Below the pieces are notes generated by a model. It worked only from the letters and a program-made list of their open reading frames with translations, made no database searches and was not told where the DNA came from. DNA of 14,017 nucleotides from CAZEER01 sp964586315 (GTDB lineage Bacteria > Fidelibacterota > Marinisomatia > Marinisomatales > UBA1611). Positions 5,928 through 13,660 of the stretch are shown one piece after another. The stretch is from positions 1 to 14,017 of the forward strand of contig CAZPHE010000057.1 of NCBI GenBank assembly GCA_964586315.1, read 5' to 3'. A program made the translations under genes and the position numbers. Position 1 is the first letter of the stretch, and each line of letters starts with the position of its first letter.

Positions 5928-7802
5928 TTAAATACTTAAACTAGTTAAAGTCTTTTTGGATACATAGAAACTAAAAATGGTTCTGGTAATGAATACAGCT
6001 GTAAACATACTGATTAGGATACCCCAAAAGAGTACAGTTGCAAACCCTTTAATTGGTCCTGTCCCAAACTGATAAAGTACAAGTGATGCAATTAAAGTGG
6101 TAACATTTGCATCTATGATGGTAGTAAGTGCACGATCATAACCAGAATCTATAGCTGCTTTGGGCGTTTTACCTTTACGGAGTTCCTCTCGAATTCGCTC
6201 AAAAATAATTACATTTGCATCAATTGACATACCAACGGTTAAGATAAGACCTGCAATTCCAGGAAGTGTAAGTGTAGCTTGAAGGGATGCTAAAACTGCT
6301 AAAACAAGTAAAATATTCCATATAAGCGCAAAGTCAGCAACTGTACCAGCTAGCTTATAGTAGATTAACATAAATACTAGTACAGTAAAAAGTCCAATTA
6401 TAACAGCCTGAGTTCCTTGATTAATAGAATCAGCACCAAGACTTGGCCCTACTATTCGTTCTTCAATAATATTAACAGGAGCAGGCAGGGCACCAGCTCT
6501 TAGTATAATTGCAAGATCTTTTGCCTCATTTATATTTTGAAAACCTTCGATTTGCGTTCTTCCACTTGGAATTTTTTCTCTAATTGATGGAGCCATATGT
6601 ACTTTCTGATCTAAAACAATAGCGATTCTTTCGCCTACGTTTGCACCTGTCACACGAGACCATGTCCTTGACCCTTCACTATTCATGGTTAGTGATACAA
6701 TAGGCTGTCCTGCAGAACCACCACCTAGAGAACCCAGATCAGCTCTCGCCTCATCAACAATTCCCCCAGTAAGCTCAGGCTTTTTTTCAAGATAATAAAC
6801 TCGATAATATTTTTCAGTTTCATTTTCTGTTATAGCTTCTAATTCTTGGCTTAATAGAAATTGTCCATTTGCATTCTCTAATTTAGATTTCACTTTTGGT
6901 TCAGTTAATAATTTTTTGAATGCGTAGATATTTTTTTCTTCTATACCCATATCTCCAGGGATTGGTGTAATTAATCCTGAAAAAGGTGTTTCTGAAAAAA
7001 TATTATCTAAGTTATTTTCATTTTTTATGAGTCCAGTATCGTTTTCCGCCTCTCCAAAAAGTTCGGAAATTGTTGTAGATTGGTTTGATACTTTATCATC
7101 ATTTTTTGATACATCCTTTTTCTGAATATTATTTTCTACTCGCAATGCATCATCTAATTGGGCGACCATCTCATTGGTAACGGTGATATTTTTAACTAAA
7201 TAAAACTCAAGCAATGCAGTACTTTGTAATAGAGCACGTGCTCTGTCTGAATCTTGTATACCAGCAAGTTCTACAACAATACGATGCTTACCTTGTTTTT
7301 GAATGGTGGGTTCAGAAACGCCGAACTGGTCAACTCGGTTTTGAAGAATTTCCAAAACACGATTTATTGCATCATCAGCTTCTTCTTTTAAAGCTATGAT
7401 AATATTATCAAGAGAAGCCCCATATTCATGATAGTATCGGGATAGTTTTATACCATCTTTTTTTACATTTTCTTCAAATACAGTAAAAAAATCTATATTG
7501 AGGTTGGTAGATTTTTCTTCAGCGTCTGAAATTATAGTTTCAAGACGCTTATCTTTAATAGGAGCAAGATTCCTAATCAATCTTGGAATATCTGCTTCAA
7601 GTACAATATACATGCCACCTTTAAGATCTAATCCCTGTCGAATAATTCGGGATTCGATTTTTTCTAGATCACCAGTATTGCGTAACTCTTCTTTTTTTAT
7701 CTCTGACATATTATTGTATTCCCAAGTTGGGAATAGTGCATAAATAGCCCATAAGAGTATGACTCCAATAATAATAAATCTAGGTGTTAAACTTTTTTGC
7801 AT
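5928..7802 (-). CDS. secD: Protein translocase subunit SecD
   Basis: The 624-residue SecD is the larger half of the SecDF proton-driven export motor. The N-terminal helix (about 8-24) is followed by QGLDLKGGMYIVLEAD (56-71), the periplasmic P1 domain with NRVDQFGVSEP (155-165), and GERIAIVLDQKVHMAP. Near the C-terminus five to six helices carry GMSIDANVIIFERIREE, the conserved Asp/Arg helix of the proton path. Between about 222 and 275 there is an Asn/Asp/Lys-rich, probably disordered insertion in the periplasmic region, absent from short SecD proteins. Overall length is close to the usual 600-650. There is no Shine-Dalgarno in front of the ATG. The 82 nt upstream hold a plausible promoter at 7838-7867. 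Confidence 0.97.
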   Translation of the reverse strand: MQKSLTPRFIIIGVILLWAIYALFPTWEYNNMSEIKKEELRNTGDLEKIESRIIRQGLDLKGGMYIVLEADIPRLIRNLAPIKDKRLETIISDAEEKSTNLNIDFFTVFEENVKKDGIKLSRYYHEYGASLDNIIIALKEEADDAINRVLEILQNRVDQFGVSEPTIQKQGKHRIVVELAGIQDSDRARALLQSTALLEFYLVKNITVTNEMVAQLDDALRVENNIQKKDVSKNDDKVSNQSTTISELFGEAENDTGLIKNENNLDNIFSETPFSGLITPIPGDMGIEEKNIYAFKKLLTEPKVKSKLENANGQFLLSQELEAITENETEKYYRVYYLEKKPELTGGIVDEARADLGSLGGGSAGQPIVSLTMNSEGSRTWSRVTGANVGERIAIVLDQKVHMAPSIREKIPSGRTQIEGFQNINEAKDLAIILRAGALPAPVNIIEERIVGPSLGADSINQGTQAVIIGLFTVLVFMLIYYKLAGTVADFALIWNILLVLAVLASLQATLTLPGIAGLILTVGMSIDANVIIFERIREELRKGKTPKAAIDSGYDRALTTIIDANVTTLIASLVLYQFGTGPIKGFATVLFWGILISMFTAVFITRTIFSFYVSKKTLTSLSI

Positions 7803-7837
7803 TTATAAAATGAAATATTAGCTTTAAAAAACCGGTG

Positions 7838-7867
7838 AATATACTCTATAGAATCTTTGGGTAGCAA
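7838..7867 (-). promoter_or_regulatory. Candidate sigma70-type promoter of secDF
   Basis: On the minus strand TTGCTA (7867-7862, four of six to the -35 consensus) and TATATT (7843-7838, four of six to the -10) are 18 nt apart. Transcription would start about 30 nt before the secD ATG. The kbl gene ends only 17 nt upstream of this site with no terminator hairpin, so read-through from tdh-kbl is also possible. Confidence 0.35.
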
Positions 7868-7884
7868 GGAATCAGGAATTTAAA

Positions 7885-9075
7885 TTATTTGGGAATTATT
7901 TTTAAGTTTTTACCAACTTTAGTAAATGCATGGATTGCTTTATCTAAATGTACTCTATCCATGTTTGCAGAAATCTGAACACGAATCCGAGCTTTACCCT
8001 TAGGTACTACTGGGAAATAGAAGCCTATAACATATATACCTTCTTCTAGTAATTTTGTAGCCATGGTTTGTGCAATAGCAGCATCGTAAAGCATAATTGG
8101 GACAATAGGATGGACACCTTGTAGAATATCAAATCCTGCGAATGACATTTTTTTCCTGAAATATATTGTGTTTTTTTCTAATTTGTCTCGGAGTTCAGTT
8201 GTGGAAGAAATCATATTAATTACTTCCATTCCTGCTGCGACAATTGCAGGAGCAAGAGTATTAGAAAAAAGATAAGGCCTTGATCTTTGCCTCAATAGGT
8301 CAATAATTTCTTTTTTCCCAGTTGTGAAGCCTCCTGAAGCTCCTCCTAGTGCTTTTCCAAAGGTGGATGTGAGTATATCGATTTTATCCATAACGCCATG
8401 ATGCTCAGCTGAACCTCTACCAGTTTTACCAATAAATCCTGTTGCATGGCTATCATCGATCATTACCATTGCATCATATTTTTTTGATAATTCCGTAATG
8501 TTATTTAATTTTGCAATAAAACCATCCATTGAAAATACTCCATCGGTTGCAATCAATCTAACCTTAGAATCTTTTGCTTCAATTAGTTTTTTTTCAAGAT
8601 CCTTCATATCATTGTTTTGATAGCGTAACCTCTTTGCCTTGCACAATCGAATCCCATCAATTATAGAGGCATGATTTAGCGAATCTGATATTACTGCATC
8701 CTCCTCACTTAAAATTGTTTCAAACAGTCCACCATTGGCATCAAAACATGATGTGTATAAGATAGTATCATCTGTTCTAAAAAAATTTGATATCTTTTTT
8801 TCCAAATTTTTATGTATATCTTGTGTACCACAAATAAACCGTACGGATGCCATGCCAAATCCATAATTATCCATTGCGACTTTTGCTGATTTAATTAAAT
8901 CTGGGTGATTTGCTAGCCCAAGGTAATTATTTGCACAAAAGTTCAGAGCTTTTTGCCCTTGTGTTGTCATTATTTCTACACCTTGGGGCGTAATAATAGT
9001 ACGTTCTTTTTTATAAAGACCTTCATTTTTGATATCAGTTAGAATATCTAAATAATATTTTTTATTATTTTTCAT
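7885..9075 (-). CDS. kbl: Glycine C-acetyltransferase (2-amino-3-ketobutyrate CoA ligase)
   Basis: The 396-residue enzyme is a PLP-dependent alpha-oxoamine synthase. It cleaves 2-amino-3-ketobutyrate with CoA to glycine and acetyl-CoA. Motifs in order are NFCANNYLGLANHP (45-58), SLNHAS with His135 stacking on PLP, DDSHATGFIGKTGRG (207-221), and TSTFGKALGGASGGF with the Schiff-base Lys241. The C-terminal PIVPIMLYD and RIRVQISANM segments are also typical. The length matches the family (E. coli Kbl is 398). It directly follows tdh, which makes the unstable aminoketobutyrate, so this assignment is preferred over 8-amino-7-oxononanoate synthase or 5-aminolevulinate synthase. The tdh stop TAA is immediately followed by this ATG with no spacer, indicating translational coupling that keeps the two enzymes in proportion. 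Confidence 0.95.
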   Translation of the reverse strand: MKNNKKYYLDILTDIKNEGLYKKERTIITPQGVEIMTTQGQKALNFCANNYLGLANHPDLIKSAKVAMDNYGFGMASVRFICGTQDIHKNLEKKISNFFRTDDTILYTSCFDANGGLFETILSEEDAVISDSLNHASIIDGIRLCKAKRLRYQNNDMKDLEKKLIEAKDSKVRLIATDGVFSMDGFIAKLNNITELSKKYDAMVMIDDSHATGFIGKTGRGSAEHHGVMDKIDILTSTFGKALGGASGGFTTGKKEIIDLLRQRSRPYLFSNTLAPAIVAAGMEVINMISSTTELRDKLEKNTIYFRKKMSFAGFDILQGVHPIVPIMLYDAAIAQTMATKLLEEGIYVIGFYFPVVPKGKARIRVQISANMDRVHLDKAIHAFTKVGKNLKIIPK

Positions 9076-10098
9076 TTACCACTTAAGAACTACCTTTCCG
9101 CAATCCCCTGAATCTATGATATTAAATGCTTGTTCATAGTCTTCTATGTTGAATCTGTGAGTCAAAATATTGGAAATGTCCAAACCACTATTTAGCATCT
9201 GCCTCATTTTATACCATGTTTCATACATTTCTCTACCGTATATACCTTTTATTTTAAGCCCTTTGAAAATAATATTATCCCAATTAACATTAGTTGATTT
9301 GGGAAGGAGACCTAAAAGTGCAATTTTTCCACCATGATACATATGTTCCAGCATACTGTTAAATGCATCAGGGTTGCCTGACATTTCTAGACCTACGTCA
9401 AAACCATTTGTCATATTTAATTCTGCATAGAACTCTTCAATAGAGTTTTTAGATATATTTATCGCTTTAGTAGCCCCCATTGTTTTAGCAAGATCTAGGC
9501 GATAATCATTTATATCGGTAACTACTATATTACGGGCACCAACAAAATTACAAATAGAAACAGCCATTAATCCAATCGGACCAGCACCTGTGATAAGTAC
9601 ATCTTCGCCTACCATTGTATATGAAAGGGCAGTATGAACGGCATTTCCAAAAGGATCAAAAAAGGCAGCTATCTCAGGATCAATATTACTATCTATTGGA
9701 AAAACATTTGATTCAGGGATTACTAAATATTCAGCAAATGATCCATTTCTATGGATGCCTATACCTATTGTTCTGTGACAAATATGCCTTTTCCCTGCTC
9801 TACAATTTCTACAATAACCACAAGTAATGTGACCTTCTCCTGAGACACGTTGCCCAGGTTGGTAATGATTAACACCTGGACCTATTTCTTCAACAATACC
9901 ACAAAATTCATGTCCAATTATCAAAGGAAGTTTTAAAGTCCTTTTTGCCCATTCATCCCAAGAATATATATGTAAATCCGTTCCACATATAGCAGTATGT
10001 GTGATTTTTATTTTCACATCATTTGTACCGCATTGAGGCTCAGGAACTTCATCCATCCAAATACCCCGTTTGGGTAAATTTTTTACTAATGCTTTCAT
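9076..10098 (-). CDS. tdh: L-threonine 3-dehydrogenase
   Basis: The 340-residue zinc-dependent medium-chain dehydrogenase oxidises L-threonine with NAD+ to 2-amino-3-ketobutyrate. The catalytic zinc ligands Cys38, His63 and Glu64 (ICGTDLH, IGHEF) are present. The four structural zinc cysteines are at 93, 96, 99 and 107, and His90 is also present. As I recall it, this numbering is the same as in E. coli Tdh (341 residues). The Rossmann motif GAGPIG is at 171-176, followed by VVTDINDYR with the Asp that selects NAD. The gene is first in the tdh-kbl operon, transcribed divergently from parA across 150 nt. No Shine-Dalgarno precedes the ATG. The pathway supplies glycine and acetyl-CoA from threonine and needs no partner beyond Kbl. 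Confidence 0.97.
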   Translation of the reverse strand: MKALVKNLPKRGIWMDEVPEPQCGTNDVKIKITHTAICGTDLHIYSWDEWAKRTLKLPLIIGHEFCGIVEEIGPGVNHYQPGQRVSGEGHITCGYCRNCRAGKRHICHRTIGIGIHRNGSFAEYLVIPESNVFPIDSNIDPEIAAFFDPFGNAVHTALSYTMVGEDVLITGAGPIGLMAVSICNFVGARNIVVTDINDYRLDLAKTMGATKAINISKNSIEEFYAELNMTNGFDVGLEMSGNPDAFNSMLEHMYHGGKIALLGLLPKSTNVNWDNIIFKGLKIKGIYGREMYETWYKMRQMLNSGLDISNILTHRFNIEDYEQAFNIIDSGDCGKVVLKW

Positions 10099-10113
10099 AT
10101 ATTAGAAATTTAA

Positions 10114-10143
10114 ATTTTACCAAGAATTAGAATCCGAAGTTAA
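10114..10143 (-). promoter_or_regulatory. Candidate sigma70-type promoter of tdh-kbl
   Basis: On the minus strand TTAACT (10143-10138) and TAAAAT (10119-10114, five of six) are 18 nt apart. The start point would lie close to 10107, leaving a leader of about 10 nt. The -35 match is weak (four of six), and in such an AT-rich gap similar hexamers are expected by chance. Confidence 0.3.
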
Positions 10144-10190
10144 TGCTATTTAAATGTGGTTTTAATTTCTTTATATTTTATTACATACAA

Positions 10191-10218
10191 TTGAAAATGG
10201 GTTCTTATGTGATAAATT
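10191..10218 (+). promoter_or_regulatory. Candidate sigma70-type promoter of the parAB operon
   Basis: TTGAAA (10191-10196, five of six) and TAAATT (10213-10218, four of six) are 16 nt apart, placing the start about 25 nt before the parA ATG. It would serve the parA-parB-M23-bactofilin-atp run. The -10 match is modest, and no other arrangement in the 150-nt divergent gap looks better. Confidence 0.3.
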
Positions 10219-10248
10219 TTATACTCAATTTTTTGGTTCTAATTATCT

Positions 10249-11013
10249 ATGTCAAGTATTTTAGCATTTTCAAATCAAAAAGGCGGTGTAGGGAAAACCA
10301 CATCTGCAGTTAATGTTGCCTTAAGCTTAGCAGTGACCGAAGTGCGTACTCTTTTAATTGATTTGGATCCTCAGTCAAATGCATCAATCGGATTATCTGA
10401 TTTATTCGATAGTCAAAATGGAAACATTTATGACGTGCTATTAAAAGGTGATGGAATTAAAGATTCAATAACACATACTTCGTTTCCGCATCTTGATATT
10501 ATAACATCTACAAATGACCTGGTAGGTGCTGAAATAGAACTAGTGAGTATTATGGCTCGAGAATATCAATTGCAAAAAGCATTAAAAATTATTAGAAATA
10601 GTTATGAAATTATTATAATTGATTGTCCTCCATCGCTTGGACTTTTAACAATTAATGCATTAACAGCATCTAATGCATTAGTTATTCCAATTCAGTGCGA
10701 ATATTATGCCCTTGAAGGATTAGGACAGTTATTGAATACTGTAAGGTTAGTACAACGTCATTTAAATAAAAAGTTAGAAATAATTGGAATTCTAATGACA
10801 ATGTATGATGGTCGGTTGAATTTATCCAAGCAGGTTGTAAATGAAGTAAATAGCTTTTTTAAGGAAAAATTGTTTAAAACATTCATCCATCGTAATGTCC
10901 GCTTAAGTGAAGCGCCTAGTTTTGGAAAACCTGCTCTATTATATGATGCAAATTCAACAGGGGCGCAGAATTATATGAGTTTGACAGAGGAGATCCTACA
11001 ACGTGTCAAGTAA
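10249..11013 (+). CDS. parA: Chromosome-partitioning ATPase ParA (Soj)
   Basis: The 254-residue ATPase belongs to the ParA/MinD deviant Walker family and powers segregation of the ParB-bound origin region by ATP-dependent dimerisation on DNA. The deviant Walker A box KGGVGKTT spans residues 11-18 with the signature Lys. Walker A' LLIDLDPQSNAS (35-46) and Walker B IIIDCPPSLGLLT follow. There is no N-terminal HTH, so it is the short chromosomal (Soj-like) type rather than the plasmid P1/F type. The start gives MSSILAFSNQ, the normal family N-terminus. No Shine-Dalgarno is visible. Its last 11 nt overlap the parB start. The usual upstream neighbours gidA/gidB are absent; tdh-kbl is there instead. 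Confidence 0.97.
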   Translation: MSSILAFSNQKGGVGKTTSAVNVALSLAVTEVRTLLIDLDPQSNASIGLSDLFDSQNGNIYDVLLKGDGIKDSITHTSFPHLDIITSTNDLVGAEIELVSIMAREYQLQKALKIIRNSYEIIIIDCPPSLGLLTINALTASNALVIPIQCEYYALEGLGQLLNTVRLVQRHLNKKLEIIGILMTMYDGRLNLSKQVVNEVNSFFKEKLFKTFIHRNVRLSEAPSFGKPALLYDANSTGAQNYMSLTEEILQRVK

Positions 11014-11869
11014 AAGGTTAGGTAAAGGTCTTAAAGCGTTGATTCGTTCAGAAGAAGATCAAAAAAATACTGATTCAATAAAATCGGGAATTAAAGAAAT
11101 TCCTTTAAAAAATATTCGCCCAAACCCAAATCAACCAAGGAAAAGTTTTGATGAAGCTGCCCTAGATGAACTTGCTGCATCCATAAAAGAAAAAGGATTA
11201 ATGACGCCAGTCACAGTTCGTCAAGTAGGTTCAGGGTATGAATTAATTGCAGGTGAAAGACGATGGCGAGCATCTCGGAAATCAAATAAAAAAACCATAC
11301 CTGTTTATATAATCTCTGCAAAAAATGATGCAGAAATTATGATGATGTCTTTAATTGAGAATATTCAAAGAGAGAATTTAAATGCTTTAGAGGAATCAGA
11401 TGCATTTGCTTCATTAAACTCTAGATTTGGTATGTCTCATGCAGCCATAGCCAAAGCTGTTGGTAAAAAAAGAACTACAATTTCAAATTCATTACGTTTG
11501 TTGAAACTCCCTTTTCAAATTCAGAAAAGTTTGAGGAATGGGAAAATTTCAGCTGGACATGCTCGTGCCATTTTACAAATGAAAAGCATTAATAGTATGA
11601 TGAAATTTTGGAAAAAAATACTTGAACAAGGTTTAAGTGTTCGTTCAGCAGAAGCATTAGTAAAAAAATCAAATAAAAAAATACAAAAGAAGAAAAGTAA
11701 GCATCAATCTACTTTGCCTCAAATGGTGTCAATTGAAAACCAATTAATCGAAAGATTGGGTACAAAAGTTAAAATTAGACATTCAAAAAAAGGAGGATTC
11801 ATTGAAATATCTTATTTTTCCAATGACGATCTTGGAAGAATAATTGATATTATAAATTCAATTAGTTAA
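11003..11869 (+). CDS. parB: Chromosome-partitioning protein ParB (Spo0J)
   Basis: The 288-residue ParB is a CTP-dependent DNA clamp that loads at parS. The sequence shows the RLGKGLKALI N-terminal ParA-stimulating peptide (5-14) and then the IRPNPNQPRKSFDE segment (38-51). The CTP-binding motif GERRWR is at 84-89 and ENIQRENLN at 119-127. The helix-turn-helix near 144-167 (MSHAAIAKAVGKKRTTISNS) is followed by a Lys-rich linker (about 215-240) and a C-terminal dimerisation segment. Length is normal. The start is GTG, 11 nt inside parA, with AGAGGAGAT at 10986-10994 as Shine-Dalgarno, one of the few in this window. I did not find a canonical parS in the window. Confidence 0.97.
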   Translation: MSSKRLGKGLKALIRSEEDQKNTDSIKSGIKEIPLKNIRPNPNQPRKSFDEAALDELAASIKEKGLMTPVTVRQVGSGYELIAGERRWRASRKSNKKTIPVYIISAKNDAEIMMMSLIENIQRENLNALEESDAFASLNSRFGMSHAAIAKAVGKKRTTISNSLRLLKLPFQIQKSLRNGKISAGHARAILQMKSINSMMKFWKKILEQGLSVRSAEALVKKSNKKIQKKKSKHQSTLPQMVSIENQLIERLGTKVKIRHSKKGGFIEISYFSNDDLGRIIDIINSIS

Positions 11870-11876
11870 GGTTAAG

Positions 11877-12665
11877 ATGAAATCAGAAAATTTTACATTT
11901 ATTTTTATTCCAGATAATGAAAATAGTACTAAAACATTCCATATGTCAAAAACGAGTTTTCGACTAATTTTATTTTCATCCATAATCTTACTATTTAGTG
12001 CATTAAGCGTATTAATTTTTTTTATAATAAAATTGCCTGATTATAATATTATTAAAGAGCGACATGACCAATTTGTATCTGAACGTATTGAAGTCCTAGA
12101 GTTAACTAAAGATTTGAAAAAAATTAAACATATGGATGATTTAGTCCGGTATTCTTTAGGCTCTACTTTACAAATAGATAATCCTCCGAAGGTTAAAGAT
12201 TCATTATCAGGGATATATGATCTACCTCACATACCAATTTCAAATATTCATAATATCCCATCAAAAGCACCTTTACATGGTTTTGTGAGCCAACGGTCAG
12301 GTAAAGCAGGTTTATTTATAAAAGATTCGCATCGTGGAATAGATATTGCGGCTAATGATGGAGAACCTTTTGTAGCAGCTGCAAAAGGCATAGTTATTTT
12401 TTCAGGATGGACTTATGAGTTTGGGAACATGATTATTTTATATCATGGGGATGACTATTTCACTCATTATGGGCATAATAAACAAAATTTAAAGCAGCAA
12501 TTAGATATTGTTGAAAGAGGTGAAGTAATTGGTTTAGTTGGAAGTACAGGAGTTTCATCAGGTCCACATTTGCATTTTGAAATTTGGCGGGAGTTTATTC
12601 CTATTGATCCATTAATTTTTTTCCCAGAATATTACGCAACAGATTTAACTACTTTAAATGAGTAA
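11877..12665 (+). CDS. Membrane-anchored M23 (LytM) peptidoglycan endopeptidase
   Basis: The 262-residue protein has a cytoplasmic N-terminus of about 27 residues, one membrane helix (28-52), a short coiled-coil-like stretch (about 55-90) and a periplasmic M23 domain (about 132-250). All catalytic and zinc residues are present: HRGID (His152, Asp156), HYGH (His197, His200) and HLHFE (His231, His233). It should therefore be an active zinc hydrolase that cuts peptidoglycan cross-links, unlike the degenerate LytM factors such as EnvC. It starts 7 nt after parB and overlaps the bactofilin gene by 8 nt (ATGAGTAA). Bactofilins adjacent to M23 peptidases are known in cell-shape systems such as that of Helicobacter (CcmA with Csd proteins). 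By inference this enzyme acts at a site organised by the bactofilin. Confidence 0.93.
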   Translation: MKSENFTFIFIPDNENSTKTFHMSKTSFRLILFSSIILLFSALSVLIFFIIKLPDYNIIKERHDQFVSERIEVLELTKDLKKIKHMDDLVRYSLGSTLQIDNPPKVKDSLSGIYDLPHIPISNIHNIPSKAPLHGFVSQRSGKAGLFIKDSHRGIDIAANDGEPFVAAAKGIVIFSGWTYEFGNMIILYHGDDYFTHYGHNKQNLKQQLDIVERGEVIGLVGSTGVSSGPHLHFEIWREFIPIDPLIFFPEYYATDLTTLNE

Positions 12666-13020
12666 AATTAATTTTCAAAATGTCCATACCATGATAGGTG
12701 AAGATGTTATTATTAATGGCTCTATCAAGTTGAATGAAGGTATAATTATTTATGGTAAAATAAATGGTAATGTTGAAACGAATGGTCCAGTACGGATTGC
12801 TCAAAATGCAGTCGTAAAAGGGAATATTATTGGTAGAGATATTCGAGTCGGAGGCATAGTAAACGGCAATATTGAATCTAATGGACAGGTCATTTTAGGG
12901 AAAAAATGTAAATTGGCAGGAGATATTGTTTATAGAAAACTTCTTATTGAAGATGGAGCACAATTTGAAGGGAAATGTGATATAATTATTGAGGATGATT
13001 CATCTTCATTGGAATCCTAA
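12658..13020 (+). CDS. Bactofilin (polymer-forming cytoskeletal protein, DUF583)
   Basis: The 120-residue protein is dominated by a right-handed beta-helix with short repeating strands: GEDVIINGSIKLNEGIIIYGKINGNVETNGPV, continuing through VVKGNIIGRDIRVGGIVNGNIESNG to LAGDIVYRKLLIEDGAQFEGKC. The Gly-hydrophobic spacing is the bactofilin pattern. Short disordered ends flank the core: an N-terminal segment of about 10 residues and an acidic Ser-rich C-terminus. Bactofilins self-assemble without nucleotide into filaments at the inner membrane and position cell-wall enzymes or, in Myxococcus, the ParABS machinery. Its start overlaps the M23 gene by 8 nt, and the atpZ gene starts 2 nt after its stop. 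The start codon has no Shine-Dalgarno, so translation is likely coupled. Confidence 0.95.
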   Translation: MSKINFQNVHTMIGEDVIINGSIKLNEGIIIYGKINGNVETNGPVRIAQNAVVKGNIIGRDIRVGGIVNGNIESNGQVILGKKCKLAGDIVYRKLLIEDGAQFEGKCDIIIEDDSSSLES

Positions 13021-13022
13021 CT

Positions 13023-13280
13023 ATGGCTGAGAATGAAGATCAATACGGGTTTGATATTGGTAAATCATTTGAAACTTTCCAAAGGATTCTAAAACAGTCT
13101 GCACCAGCTGCAGCTGCCTCATATGGCCTTATTGCATCAATTCTACTATTTACTTTTATTGGATGGTATATTGATTCTTATATAGATACATCTCCTATAG
13201 CGATCCTTATTGGTTTAGCTGTTGGTTTTGTTATTGGTTTCTATAATTTGATTAAAACAATGAGTACTAAAAAATATTGA
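13023..13280 (+). CDS. AtpZ/AtpI-family protein (F0 assembly or ion-supply factor)
   Basis: The 85-residue protein has a polar N-terminus (1-30) and two membrane helices (about 34-50 and 58-77). It carries the family pattern G-x3-D-x-Y-x-D between the helices and PIAILIGLAVGFVIGFYNLIK in the second helix. Small proteins of this type precede the atp genes in many bacteria and take part in assembly of the rotor ring, or in Mg2+/Ca2+ supply to the synthase. It starts 2 nt after the bactofilin stop, and its own stop (TGA) overlaps the next start as TTGA. Its place before atpI and atpB supports the assignment. Confidence 0.88.
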   Translation: MAENEDQYGFDIGKSFETFQRILKQSAPAAAASYGLIASILLFTFIGWYIDSYIDTSPIAILIGLAVGFVIGFYNLIKTMSTKKY

Positions 13281-13660
13281 AAGAATTTTTTTATGGTCTG
13301 GTAGTGTCTCTTTTCATCCTAGGAATTGCTACATTCTTTTTCCAAATATATTTTTTTGAATTATTCCTTGGATGGTTATTGCCAGGGTTAGCAGGTATTG
13401 TTACAATGTATTTTGTTTTCTCAGCCTATCATAAAGATTCTATAACTCTTACAAAAACATTGGCTAAGGGTTTTGCCATAAAGATGATCTATTATGGTGT
13501 CACAATTTTAATTTTATTTAAACTTTATTCTTTTCAAACAATCCCTTTTATTTGTAGTTTTTTCGGCTTTTTTATCGGGCTTCATGTATTTGAAGCGGTT
13601 ATAATCAAACGTATTTCAGAAACATATATCACCACCCAAAGTAAAGAAATAATGGAATGA
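13277..13660 (+). CDS. AtpI-like four-helix membrane protein of the ATP synthase operon
   Basis: The 127-residue protein is nearly all membrane, with four helices (about 5-27, 31-50, 66-84 and 88-108) and a polar C-terminus. It has no strong sequence signature beyond the size, helix number and position of subunit I (AtpI), a non-stoichiometric factor for F0 c-ring assembly. It lies between atpZ and atpB with 4-nt overlaps on both sides (TTGA and ATGA), which points to tightly coupled translation. The start is TTG at 13277; no ATG or GTG gives the first helix. Identity as AtpI is an inference from context and topology, so I leave the symbol out. Confidence 0.72.
   Translation: MKEFFYGLVVSLFILGIATFFFQIYFFELFLGWLLPGLAGIVTMYFVFSAYHKDSITLTKTLAKGFAIKMIYYGVTILILFKLYSFQTIPFICSFFGFFIGLHVFEAVIIKRISETYITTQSKEIME

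Noticed and set aside
7885..9075. 8-amino-7-oxononanoate synthase (BioF) as the identity of the PLP enzyme
   Set aside because: The fold and motifs are shared, but exact adjacency to tdh, the length of 396 and the absence of other biotin genes favour glycine C-acetyltransferase.
9615..9827. Plus-strand open frame opposite tdh
   Set aside because: It is a shadow of the zinc-binding and cofactor-binding region of threonine dehydrogenase, with no start signals.
13277..13660. Frameshifted extension of the preceding atpZ gene
   Set aside because: The two products have separate, complete helix sets, and TTGA and ATGA overlaps are common in coupled operons. Two small genes explain the data better.
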